The notes beneath the pieces were generated by a model. The model was not told the origin of the DNA. It made no database searches and worked only from the letters and a program-made list of their open reading frames with translations. A stretch of DNA of 64,000 nt, from contig OW818685.1 in assembly GCA_942493245.1 (NCBI GenBank), positions 2,790,001-2,854,000 of the forward strand. Reading direction: 5' to 3'. This DNA comes from DAOPYU01 sp942493245 (GTDB lineage Bacteria > Sumerlaeota > Sumerlaeia > UBA8349). Shown here one piece after another: positions 8,606 through 17,530 of the stretch (positions are counted from its first letter, which is position 1; the number at the start of each line of letters is the position of its first letter). Position numbers and translations under genes: made by a program.

Positions 8606-8696
8606 CTCTGGCGCAGAGACTGACTAAAGTCATCTGTCACGGGACCGTCCCGACCGGGCGGCACTCTCCCATAAATTGTACAAAGGACCCCGATAC

Positions 8697-10043
8697 GTGA
8701 AAACACAGGTTTCCACAGGAATGCGTTTGAAACTCACGACCCTTTTTATGCCCCTGATTCTGCTGATGTTGCTGGCCGGTTGCGGTAAGAAAACCCCGGA
8801 AGCGCTTTACAGCGACGCCGAGTTGGCATTTCAGCGCCAGGATCTGATCGGCGCCATGCTCAAGTGCCAGAAAGCGCTCGAGCGCGCAGGGGACAACCAG
8901 GATGTTCGCCGGAAAGCCCACTCACTCCTGGTCGAAATCCAATTGCGAAACAGCCGCCCGGAAGAAGCCCGACAGGAACTCGAAACCATCATCGAGGAAG
9001 AAACCCTTTCGAGTGAATTCGCTCAGGGCGCTTACCGATACAAAATCGAAATCCTGATTCGAGAAGAAAAGTTCAACGACGCCATCGCCGACATCGAAAA
9101 AACCTCCGATGCCCTGAAAGTCGCTCCCGACTTTGCCTGGGATACCCAACTGGTTCTGGGCCAGGCGTACCAGCAGACCGAGCAGACAACCAAGGGACTG
9201 GCGCTCTTTGAACATCTGCGCCACCGCGCGCCAGATGAACAACGGGCGCTCGCCGCCACGGAACAGTTGGTCGCTTCGTTCAACTCGAAAGAGCGTTACA
9301 CCGATGCCATTCGCCTCTATGAAGAGTACCTGGCCAAATACCCCAACACGGAGTTCAAAGGACGTCTCTATTTCGGCATTGGCTATTATTACAAGACAAT
9401 CGCCGAGAAGTCCAAGAATCCTCAGGAGAAAGAAGCGACGGAGAAGAAAGCGAGAGAAAATTTCAATCAATCCATCGAATTTTTCTCGAAGACAAGAGAC
9501 GAAGAACTTCTTGTAGATAAAAAAACGCAAATCGCGTTTCAGATGGTGAAAGTGTATCTGACCATGAAGGAATACGACCCGGCTCTGGCCTTGCTCGACA
9601 AATGCGCCCAGGAGTATGCCGCCAGCAAACAGACCCCGGAACCCACCCCAGTCATGATTACCATGCAGAAAGCGTCGGTCTATCTGGAAGCCGGACAAAA
9701 AGACAAAGCGATGCAGGAATTGCAGGCGGCGCTTGAGCCCCTGGCTCAGGACGATCGCCGGACGGTCATCATGGGGGGAATCGCCGGGTTGTATGCCGAC
9801 GATAAAAACTATGAAAAAGCGATCGAATGGTACGGTAAACTCCGCGAGGAATTCCCCAATACGAACGTCGCCATCCAGGCCGAAGAGGCCATTCGCATGG
9901 TGAAGGCGGAGCAGGAAGGCGGCACAAGCGCAACCGCTGCAACTTCGGCGACTCTGCCCGTTTTGACAACGCCCACCAGCGCCACTCAACCTCAGACGCC
10001 CCCCGCGCCTCCGGCGCCCGAAGCGCCGGCGCCGGCGAAATAA
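8697..10043 (+). CDS. TPR-repeat outer-membrane or periplasmic lipoprotein
   Basis: About 448 residues. A lipoprotein signal (LKLTTLFMPLILLMLLAGC) ends in a lipobox cysteine. After it come tandem helical TPR-like units such as ALYSDAELAFQRQDLIGAMLKCQKALE, RYTDAIRLYEEYLAKYPNTEFKGRLYFGIGYYY and NYEKAIEWYGKLREEFPNTNVAIQAEEAI. A low-complexity Ala/Pro/Thr tail closes the protein. I chose the GTG at 8697, preceded by AAAGGA nine bases upstream; the ATG at 8721 is an alternative that keeps the whole signal sequence. TPR lipoproteins of this kind are scaffolds for envelope complexes, BamD being one example, but no specific assignment is possible. It lies 60 bp before ybeY. Confidence 0.85.
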   Translation: MKTQVSTGMRLKLTTLFMPLILLMLLAGCGKKTPEALYSDAELAFQRQDLIGAMLKCQKALERAGDNQDVRRKAHSLLVEIQLRNSRPEEARQELETIIEEETLSSEFAQGAYRYKIEILIREEKFNDAIADIEKTSDALKVAPDFAWDTQLVLGQAYQQTEQTTKGLALFEHLRHRAPDEQRALAATEQLVASFNSKERYTDAIRLYEEYLAKYPNTEFKGRLYFGIGYYYKTIAEKSKNPQEKEATEKKARENFNQSIEFFSKTRDEELLVDKKTQIAFQMVKVYLTMKEYDPALALLDKCAQEYAASKQTPEPTPVMITMQKASVYLEAGQKDKAMQELQAALEPLAQDDRRTVIMGGIAGLYADDKNYEKAIEWYGKLREEFPNTNVAIQAEEAIRMVKAEQEGGTSATAATSATLPVLTTPTSATQPQTPPAPPAPEAPAPAK

Positions 10044-10103
10044 TTCCGGAAAAATTTTCACCTGATCTTCGGGCACAAGGACGACGCCACAGGGCGCACA
10101 ACC

Positions 10104-10601
10104 ATGAAGGTTCCAATTCAATACAACTGGCTGCCAGAAGGATCTGACCGACGTATTCTGTCGTCGCTCACCAGTCAGGTCATTGCCGAGGCGTTGACTC
10201 AGGGCGAAGCGGGACCGAATCCGGAAACCAGTGTGCTTTACGTGTCCGACGACGAGATGCGCGAGATCAACCGGATGTATGCCGGCAAGGACCGCCCGAC
10301 CGACGTTCTGGCTTTTGCCATGCGGGAAGGGGAAAACCTGACCCTGCCGCCCGAAGCGGAAGCGTCCGGGGAATTGCTGGGCGACCTGGTGGTTTCACTC
10401 GAAACGGCGCAACGCCAGGCCGAGAAACAGGGCCATTCCCTGCGCCGGGAAATCGCAATTCTGCTGACTCACGGAACCCTGCACCTGCTGGGGTACGATC
10501 ACCACACCGCACCCGGGAAAGCCGGCCAGACGGACACAGCCCGGATGCGGCAGGCGGAAAAGCATTGCATTCAGAACCTCGAACGCCGGATGATTGTCTG
10601 A
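10104..10601 (+). CDS. ybeY: Endoribonuclease YbeY (16S rRNA maturation)
   Basis: 165 residues, UPF0054/YbeY family. The zinc-binding signature HGTLHLLGYDH gives His123, His127 and His133. The family motifs NRMYAGKDRPTDVLAFAM and GELLGDLVVSLETAQRQA are intact. YbeY is a single-strand endoribonuclease for 16S rRNA 3' end processing and ribosome quality control in the cytoplasm. It usually neighbours phoH; here phoH is absent and it lies between two lipoprotein genes, with 60 and 123 bp gaps, possibly in one transcript. The start codon has only a weak ribosome-binding site. Confidence 0.95.
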   Translation: MKVPIQYNWLPEGSDRRILSSLTSQVIAEALTQGEAGPNPETSVLYVSDDEMREINRMYAGKDRPTDVLAFAMREGENLTLPPEAEASGELLGDLVVSLETAQRQAEKQGHSLRREIAILLTHGTLHLLGYDHHTAPGKAGQTDTARMRQAEKHCIQNLERRMIV

Positions 10602-10724
10602 GTTTTCGCAGTTCCATTTATCCCGTTCCTTGCGCAGATTCAGACGCTCGTTTTCGGGATCATGTGTGAGTATTTCGACCACCCGCTTTCCAGACGATTC
10701 CTTGCGCAATGAGGAGCGCTTTTT

Positions 10725-12677
10725 ATGAATCGCACAGGCCGTTCTTTTTCCATTTCCTTCTTACTTGTTCATCTGATTCTACTCGGGGTTCTGTGCGCCG
10801 CCTTCACCGCGTGCGAACGCAGCGCTCCACAACCCCCTGCCGTTCAGGCCAAGACAGAAGAAGCGCCCAAACCCCTCCGCTTTCTCCTGAAAGGTTCGCT
10901 CACCCTCGAGGATGGGAAAAAACCGCTGGGAGCGATGGTGTTCTGCCCCGGAACCTCGATTGTCGCATTTGCCGACGATAAAGGAGACTACACTCTGTCC
11001 GACCTGCCACCGGGTGAATACCGCATCATGGCCCAGCATCCCGAATGCAAGGTCGTTCAAGTCGAGGACGTGCGCCTGCCGGAGGCGATTGTGCGCGAGG
11101 AAGAAAAAACGGTCACGCTTGCGTCGGTCCGTCTTGAAAAACGTCCGATCTCCCTCGACGCACTTGTAGAAGCCACGAGTGGCACCCAGACCGGGTCGGT
11201 GAGCGGGCGGGTCATTCTGAGTGACGGGGATTCCCCCCGTTTTGTGCGGGTCAGCGTCAAGGGCGCCGAAATCTTCACCGCCCCGCAGGAAACCGGGGAA
11301 TTTCTGTTGAGCAACCTCAAACCCGGAAGCGCCGAGATCGTCTTCGAACTGACCGGCTACGAAACCACCCGACAGATGGTCAACGTGATCGCGAACCAGT
11401 CCACTCGCCTGACCCCAACCGTGACCTTGCACACCACAACCCCGGAGGTGGCGCGCAACGTGGGCATCCTGGGCCGCGTTCTCTTCATGGACCCGACGGG
11501 CCAGGTTGCCGAGCGCAATAAAGAGGTCACTGTTACGATCGTCGAGAACCAGAAAACAGTGGCGGCCAACAGCGACGGCAGCTTCGAGTTTGCGGACCTG
11601 CAACCCGGTCCATACACCCTGACCGCGCAATGCAGCGGTTTTGAACTGACGCGCGAGGTACCGGTGACTCTGGCCGACGAACCGGTCACCGCAATCCTGG
11701 TACTGCGCGAGAAACAGAGCGGAGTGAGCGGGGTGGTCAAACTCGAAGAATCAACCACCGCGGTCCCCCTGGCGGGAACCCAAGTCGCGCTGGGTGGAAC
11801 CAACTATACCGGTGTCACGGCGTCGGATGGCGCCTTTCGTCTGCTGGGCGTTCCCCAGGGCGTCTATACTCTGTTGTGCATGCGTAACGGGTATAAGCCC
11901 CTTGAAGTTCCCAATGTTCAGGTGGAAGCCGGCGAGGTGGTGGATGTGGGAACACTGATGCTCGAACGGGATGTGGAGTACCCGGAGGTTGTGGCGACCG
12001 CTCCCGAGGATGGAACGAAAGACGTCACCATTCTTCCGGAAAATCAGATTTTCGTGACCTTCAGCAAGAAAATGGACCCGCGTACGATTCAGTCGGCTGT
12101 TTCCATCAGTCCCAATTGCGTCTGGACGGTTCAGGAAGCGCCGGGGGCCGCTCTGTCCGATCCTCATCTTTCGCAATATGTGGTCCGGATTTCCAATCTG
12201 CGTTCTTCGGAAAGCCCCCTGCAATTCAAAACCGATTACACGGTCACGATCGCCCGGGAAGCCGCCGACATGGAGGGGAATCCCATGCAGGAACCCTATG
12301 CGTTCCAATTCCGCACAGGAGGCCTGACCGTGATTCAGAGTTTCCCGGCAGATGGGGCGCGAAACATCCCGGGGGCATACGAATCGGGAATCGTCCTGAC
12401 TTTCAATGGCGTGGTGAATCCAAAATCCCTGAGCCAGCAAAACGTCTCCATTTCTCCTCGCCCCTACGCGCGCTCGACCAGTCCGCGTTTCGAAACCGAC
12501 CCGGTGACGGGGTGGACGGTGTATTACGACGTACCGGTCAGTTGGAAAGCGGATACGGAATACACCGTGCGCCTGGGAAATGGAATTCGGACTCAGGATG
12601 GCGTGGGATTGTCTCCCGCCCCTTACCGATTCAGTTTCCGCACTGCGCCTCAATTCCAGGTTCAGGAGCGGAAATAG
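10725..12677 (+). CDS. Lipoprotein with carboxypeptidase-regulatory-like repeats and C-terminal Big_5/SbsA-type Ig domains
   Basis: 650 residues from an ATG preceded by GAGGAG. A signal sequence with lipobox AFTAC gives a lipidated cysteine near residue 30. Four or five carboxypeptidase-regulatory-like beta-sandwiches follow, recognised by GMVxCPG/DxxGxYxLxxLPPGxY patterns: DDKGDYTLSDLPPGEYRI, EFLLSNLKPGSAEI, SFEFADLQPGPYTL, AFRLLGVPQGVYTL. Two Ig-like domains of the SbsA/Big_5 type close the protein (EVVATAPEDGTKDVTILPEN and SFPADGARNIP, with VTFSKKMDP and LTFNGVVNP). Such proteins are surface-displayed adhesion or scaffold modules. No catalytic domain is seen. A second, larger regulatory-like-domain protein occurs at 47994-50381. 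Confidence 0.85.
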   Translation: MNRTGRSFSISFLLVHLILLGVLCAAFTACERSAPQPPAVQAKTEEAPKPLRFLLKGSLTLEDGKKPLGAMVFCPGTSIVAFADDKGDYTLSDLPPGEYRIMAQHPECKVVQVEDVRLPEAIVREEEKTVTLASVRLEKRPISLDALVEATSGTQTGSVSGRVILSDGDSPRFVRVSVKGAEIFTAPQETGEFLLSNLKPGSAEIVFELTGYETTRQMVNVIANQSTRLTPTVTLHTTTPEVARNVGILGRVLFMDPTGQVAERNKEVTVTIVENQKTVAANSDGSFEFADLQPGPYTLTAQCSGFELTREVPVTLADEPVTAILVLREKQSGVSGVVKLEESTTAVPLAGTQVALGGTNYTGVTASDGAFRLLGVPQGVYTLLCMRNGYKPLEVPNVQVEAGEVVDVGTLMLERDVEYPEVVATAPEDGTKDVTILPENQIFVTFSKKMDPRTIQSAVSISPNCVWTVQEAPGAALSDPHLSQYVVRISNLRSSESPLQFKTDYTVTIAREAADMEGNPMQEPYAFQFRTGGLTVIQSFPADGARNIPGAYESGIVLTFNGVVNPKSLSQQNVSISPRPYARSTSPRFETDPVTGWTVYYDVPVSWKADTEYTVRLGNGIRTQDGVGLSPAPYRFSFRTAPQFQVQERK

Positions 12678-12823
12678 CCGGAAAACAGATTCAAAACACA
12701 ACTCCAGAGAAATTGCCGGGACAAATTGCTTGCAAACCCGGGCGCGGGCGTGTATGAACCTGTCGCATGTATCTGGCCCCGGGTGGAGAGGGAAACAGGG
12801 TCGAACGGCTCCCCTGCCCCACC

Positions 12824-12855
12824 TTGGCATACAGGCAATTGCTCTGTTTTATACT
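12824..12855 (+). promoter_or_regulatory. Weak candidate promoter of tpiA
   Basis: TTGGCA (12824-12829) is followed by an AT-rich TTTATACT block. The TATACT hexamer (12850-12855) is 20 bp downstream, longer than ideal; an overlapping TTTATA gives 18 bp. It lies 27 bases before the tpiA start. Confidence 0.25.
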
Positions 12856-12881
12856 CTACACCTCCTGAAAGGACCCAACAG

Positions 12882-13637
12882 ATGAGACGCTACATTCTTG
12901 CCGGAAACTGGAAGATGTATAAAGACCAGAACGAAACGACCGCTTTGATCCAGGAATTGCTTCCGCTGGTTCAGAGCAACACCGATGTGGACATCGTGGT
13001 CGGCCCGACTTTCACGTCGCTGGCCGCGGCGATGGAGGCCACGAAGGGCACCGTGATCTCCGTCAGCGCACAGAACTGCTACTGGGAAGAAGAAGGCGCC
13101 TTCACGGGTGAAATCTCCGTGCCCATGCTCAAAGCGGTGGGCGTGAAGTACTGCATCATCGGCCACTCGGAACGCCGCCAGTACTTCGGCGAGACCGACG
13201 CCTCCATCAACAAGAAGGCCAAAGCGCTCTACAAGCACGGAATCACTCCGATCATCTGCTGCGGCGAATTGCTCGAAGTGCGCAAGGCGGGGAACACCAA
13301 TCAGGTCGTCGAGACGCAGTTGCGCGGCTGTTTGGCCGATCTGCCCGCCGACAAAGTCCGCGAGACCGTGATTGCGTATGAGCCGGTCTGGGCCATCGGG
13401 ACGGGCGAAGTCGCCACCCCCGAGCAGGCGCAGGAAGTCCACGCGATGATCCGCGGTCTGTTGACGGAGCTGTATGGCAACGACGTGGCGCAGGCCGTGC
13501 GGATTCAGTACGGCGGTTCGGTGAAACCGGACAACGTCAAGGAACTGATGGCGAAGCCGGACATTGACGGCGCGCTGGTGGGTGGCGCGGCGCTCAAGGC
13601 GGCTTCTTTCGCCAGCATCGTCAATTTTCAGAAATAA
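12882..13637 (+). CDS. tpiA: Triose-phosphate isomerase
   Basis: 251 residues, the usual length. Interconverts dihydroxyacetone phosphate and glyceraldehyde 3-phosphate in glycolysis. All catalytic residues are visible: Asn9-Trp10-Lys11 (GNWKMYK), His95 in IIGHSERR and Glu167 in YEPVWAIGTG. The phosphate-binding QYGGSVKPDN and GALVGGAALK segments are intact. The ATG at 12882 follows AAAGGA by nine bases. The frame is open further upstream, but that part has no family similarity. A strong terminator lies 47 bases after the stop. The gene is monocistronic, without the common gap-pgk neighbours or a following secG. Confidence 0.97.
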   Translation: MRRYILAGNWKMYKDQNETTALIQELLPLVQSNTDVDIVVGPTFTSLAAAMEATKGTVISVSAQNCYWEEEGAFTGEISVPMLKAVGVKYCIIGHSERRQYFGETDASINKKAKALYKHGITPIICCGELLEVRKAGNTNQVVETQLRGCLADLPADKVRETVIAYEPVWAIGTGEVATPEQAQEVHAMIRGLLTELYGNDVAQAVRIQYGGSVKPDNVKELMAKPDIDGALVGGAALKAASFASIVNFQK

Positions 13638-13683
13638 TTCCCTGTAAACCCGCCATTCCGATGGCTCCGGTTTTTGCGATTCG

Positions 13684-13716
13684 GGCGGTAGGCGCATCAG
13701 CGTCTGCCGCCTTTTT
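13684..13716 (+). terminator. Rho-independent terminator of tpiA
   Basis: A 12-bp stem GGCGGTAGGCGC / GCGTCTGCCGCC (two G-U pairs) has a four-base ATCA loop and is followed by TTTTT (13712-13716). Confidence 0.88.
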
Positions 13717-13884
13717 CATAGCATCCCGACAGCGGTTCGTGTATGGTGCTGTTGGATTTTTACCGGCGGTACACCGCTCTTTCCAATGACAGCGCAGAAG
13801 ATTGCATTCCGCCAATCTTTCATTCACCCGCAGTTCATCCGGCCCGTTCACCGGAGCGCGGGAGCCAGAAACGCGAGGTGTTTC

Positions 13885-16800
13885 ATGTCCCAGCCCGATT
13901 TCAGTATCGCCCAGTTGCGCGACTACTTTCCGTTCGGGTTTCCAACCTCTCAGGAGGCGTGGCATCTGTACGAGATCGGGGCGATTTTCGACGACTCCCG
14001 GTTGCCCCCGGCCCTAGTGACGATCCGACACCTGGCCGATCATTTCAACCGGAAACGTGTCCTGACCTCGCACGCCTACCCTCCCGTTCATGCGGGTCAA
14101 CTGGTGGCTGCGGGGGCGATTGTGGATCTGATGCGGTACGTCGTGTGGACCTATGCCGCGCACCAGAATCCCCGCATCCTGGCGCAGGGCATTGAGGATG
14201 CCGCGCGCCGACAGGGCGCCTATGTGGCCGAACTGCCCCCGGCCGTCTTTGTCCAATTGTTTCCTCCCCGGAAAGTGCTCAGGGGTGAACTCTCGGAAAC
14301 GGATTTCTTCGCATCGGAGACACAGCCTCTTTCCAGCCGGGAGTCGGCAATTGTCGAAATGTTGCTTCTGTCGCTGGTGATGGAAAATCCGGCGTTTCTC
14401 CACTTCCGTTCCTTTTTCGACGATACCGAATTGCAAAGGAAAGCGCCCTACCGTCCGTTGATCGAACGGCTGGAACAGTTCCTTTCCGGTCAACCTCCCT
14501 TCAGCCCGACAGGACAATCCCTGCTGGAGTGCCTACGCGCTCCGATGCGGGCCTTTCCCGATTCACTCGAAGGCCAGTTGCGTTACATCCGGCAATGCTG
14601 GGGTACGTTCCTGCCTGCCCAGATACTGGACCGGCTCCTGCTGGCCACCGACGTCCTGCAGGAAGAAGAACGGGCACGCGGCCTGGGACCGGGACCGGCC
14701 CAGGTGCTGCGCTTCGATTCTTCGCTTTACCCGGAAGCGGATAACTACAGCGAACCGGCCTGTTTCAGTCCCGACGCAAACTGGATGCCCAACGTCGTGC
14801 TGATAGCCAAAAGCACCCACGTGTGGCTCGACCAGCTCTCCCGCAAATACCAGCGACCGATTCACCACCTGGATGAAATCCCGGACGAGGAACTGGACAC
14901 CCTGGCACGCTGGGGGTTTACGGGACTGTGGCTCATCGGAATCTGGGAGCGTTCAAGCGCCTCACAACGCATCAAGCAAATCATGGGGAACCCCGAAGCG
15001 GCGGCCTCGGCCTATTCACTCTACGATTATGTCATCGCGACCGACCTGGGGGGAGAATCCGCTTATGCCGACTTGAACCGTCGGGCGCGCCAGCGTGGAA
15101 TCCGTCTGGCCAGCGACATGGTGCCCAACCACACCGGCATTGCGTCGAAATGGGTTTCCGAACACCCCGGCTGGTTCATCCAGCGGACGGAACCTCCGTT
15201 CCCCTGTTACAGTTTCACGGGTGAGGATCTCTCGACCGACCCGAATATCGTCATCCAGATCGAGGACGGATACTGGGACCACCGCGACGCGTCCGTCGTG
15301 TTCAAGCGGTATGACAAGAATCAGGGCGACACGCGCTTCATTTACCACGGGAACGACGGCACCTCGATGCCGTGGAACGACACGGCGCAGTTGAACTTTC
15401 TCCTGCCTGAAGTTCGGGAAGCGGTGATCCAGACGATTCTGCACGTGGCTCGTCAGTTCCCAATCATCCGATTCGACGCGGCCATGACCCTGGCCAAACG
15501 ACATTACCAGCGCCTCTGGTTCCCCAAGCAAGGCGAGGGTGGGGCCATCCCCTCGCGCGCCGAGGAAGCCATGACCCGTTCTGAATTCGACGCGGCCTTC
15601 CCCGTCGAGTTCTGGCGCGAGGTGGTGGACCGGGTGGCGGCTGAAGCGCCCGACACCCTGTTGCTAGCCGAGGCGTTCTGGCTGATGGAAGGATACTTCG
15701 TCCGTACGCTGGGGATGCACCGCGTGTACAACAGCGCGTTCATGAACATGCTGCGCGACGAGCAAAACGCTCAGTATCGCCAGACGATCCGCAATGTACT
15801 CGAGTTCAGCCCCCAGGTTTTGCAGCGCTTTGTCAATTTCATGAACAACCCGGACGAACGCACGGCGGTGGACCAGTTTGGCCGCAACGGGAAATACTTC
15901 GGTATCGCCATGCTCATGGTCACCATGCCCGGCCTGCCGATGTTCGGACATGGCCAGGTCGAAGGGTTCGCCGAAAAGTATGGGATGGAATACCGCCGGG
16001 CCTACTGGAACGAAGATCCCGACCCGGAACTCATCCGGCACCACGAACGCGAAATCTTTCCTCTCGCGCGGCGACGCTACCTCTTCAGCGGGGCCGAAAA
16101 CTTCGCGCTCTACGATTTTGTGACCCACTCGAATCAGGTGGACGAAAACGTCTTCGCCTACTCGAACCGCGTCGGCGAGGAACGCGCCCTGTTCTTCTAC
16201 AACAACGCTTACACGGAAACCAGCGGGCGGATTCACACCTCGACCCCCATCAACGTCGCGCCGGGCGATGAGCGCCATCTGGTGCACCGCTCCCTGACCG
16301 AGGCACTGGCTCTGCGGGTCGAACCGAATCTGTTCTACGCTTTCCGCGACCTCTGCACCGATCTCGAGTACCTGCGCCACAGCAACGAGATGGCGAATGT
16401 GGGGGTTTTTGCCTCACTCCAGGCCTACCAGCGCCACGCATTCCTCGATTTCCGTCCCCTGAACGATCAGGACGGTTCCTGGAGCCGGTTGGCCGGCCAC
16501 TTGTCGGGCAGAGGGGTTCCCGATCTGGAGGAAGCGCGGCGCGAACTGGAACTTGAACCATTGCTGACGGCCCTGAGTCAGTTGCTGAGCGAAGAACTGT
16601 TCACGTCCGATGTCGAGACGATTGACGAAACTCTGGTGAGCGTTACCCTGGACCGTGCGCGGGAGTTCTACAACCGCCTGAGTCAGCAACTGGGAACCGG
16701 CTGGGATCTGATTGACACCCTTTGTGCCGAAATCGCCCATGAATTACATTTCCATATTGAATACACCCTGGCCCACCAGCCTGCCACGGCTGGAAACGAA

Positions 16801-17493
16801 GAACTGCCGGAAGAAATACGGGAGCCTTCCACTCCGGACTCGAACGAGGGGCAACAGATACCCGCCTCCGTGGAAGTCCCCCGTCACATCCCACTGGCCT
16901 GGCTCCTCCTGCGCCACGTTGCGAGGTATGCCACGCCTTCGTCGGGTCATTTACAGGAGAACGATCAACCGGGTTTGGGTCTTGTGCGGCATCTCCTGCT
17001 TCTCAAGCCCGTTCGGGAACGCTTCGAGTTGCAGTTCCACAACCCGGACGCCGCTCTGTACGACAGCCTCCTCATCGAACTTCTACTCGCCTTCCCGGGC
17101 CTGTTGGATGTGCAGAACGCAGATCTTCTGAGCAAACGATTCCGCGCACTTATGGACCACCCTGCCGCCCGGAAATACCTGTGCGTGAACGCATACGAAG
17201 AGAAGACCTGGTTCAACCAGGAACAATACCAGCGCCTTCTGTCCGCTTCGCTGGAATGCTGGCTGATGAGCCACGATTCGGAAAGCGAAAGCACGGAAGC
17301 GAAAGAAACGGAATACGATCTGTGCGACCGTTCCTACGGCTTCCTGCTCGAAGCGGCCAAGCTGGCCTCCTGGCAGGTCGAGGGGACCGTGGCACAACTT
17401 GAAGAGTTGGAACGCTCCCTGCTGGAATTCATCACTCTGACACAATCGTTACCTCCCGAAGCGTCTCACGTGGAGGGGAATTCCCCCAATTGA
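13885..17493 (+). CDS. Very large GH13 (alpha-amylase family) protein with extra N- and C-terminal domains
   Basis: 1202 residues, more than twice a usual alpha-amylase. The start is the ATG at 13885 (GAGG seven bases upstream). About 280 N-terminal residues of unknown helical sequence precede a GH13 TIM barrel (about 340-760). Conserved regions: I, DMVPNHTG (Asp411); II, IIRFDAAM with nucleophile Asp531; III, LLAEAFW with acid/base Glu596; IV, NNPDE with Asp657. In region IV the usual His of NHD is Pro656. The catalytic triad is therefore intact, but one substrate-binding residue is replaced. The C-terminal 440 residues are mostly helical, contain a Glu/Ser/Pro-rich linker near 970-1000, and match nothing I know. 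No signal peptide, so probably cytoplasmic alpha-glucan or trehalose-type metabolism; specificity is unassigned. The next gene starts 37 bp later. Confidence 0.88.
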   Translation: MSQPDFSIAQLRDYFPFGFPTSQEAWHLYEIGAIFDDSRLPPALVTIRHLADHFNRKRVLTSHAYPPVHAGQLVAAGAIVDLMRYVVWTYAAHQNPRILAQGIEDAARRQGAYVAELPPAVFVQLFPPRKVLRGELSETDFFASETQPLSSRESAIVEMLLLSLVMENPAFLHFRSFFDDTELQRKAPYRPLIERLEQFLSGQPPFSPTGQSLLECLRAPMRAFPDSLEGQLRYIRQCWGTFLPAQILDRLLLATDVLQEEERARGLGPGPAQVLRFDSSLYPEADNYSEPACFSPDANWMPNVVLIAKSTHVWLDQLSRKYQRPIHHLDEIPDEELDTLARWGFTGLWLIGIWERSSASQRIKQIMGNPEAAASAYSLYDYVIATDLGGESAYADLNRRARQRGIRLASDMVPNHTGIASKWVSEHPGWFIQRTEPPFPCYSFTGEDLSTDPNIVIQIEDGYWDHRDASVVFKRYDKNQGDTRFIYHGNDGTSMPWNDTAQLNFLLPEVREAVIQTILHVARQFPIIRFDAAMTLAKRHYQRLWFPKQGEGGAIPSRAEEAMTRSEFDAAFPVEFWREVVDRVAAEAPDTLLLAEAFWLMEGYFVRTLGMHRVYNSAFMNMLRDEQNAQYRQTIRNVLEFSPQVLQRFVNFMNNPDERTAVDQFGRNGKYFGIAMLMVTMPGLPMFGHGQVEGFAEKYGMEYRRAYWNEDPDPELIRHHEREIFPLARRRYLFSGAENFALYDFVTHSNQVDENVFAYSNRVGEERALFFYNNAYTETSGRIHTSTPINVAPGDERHLVHRSLTEALALRVEPNLFYAFRDLCTDLEYLRHSNEMANVGVFASLQAYQRHAFLDFRPLNDQDGSWSRLAGHLSGRGVPDLEEARRELELEPLLTALSQLLSEELFTSDVETIDETLVSVTLDRAREFYNRLSQQLGTGWDLIDTLCAEIAHELHFHIEYTLAHQPATAGNEELPEEIREPSTPDSNEGQQIPASVEVPRHIPLAWLLLRHVARYATPSSGHLQENDQPGLGLVRHLLLLKPVRERFELQFHNPDAALYDSLLIELLLAFPGLLDVQNADLLSKRFRALMDHPAARKYLCVNAYEEKTWFNQEQYQRLLSASLECWLMSHDSESESTEAKETEYDLCDRSYGFLLEAAKLASWQVEGTVAQLEELERSLLEFITLTQSLPPEASHVEGNSPN

Positions 17494-17530
17494 ACCATTT
17501 CACACGGCAAAAAAGCGACAGGAAACGATC

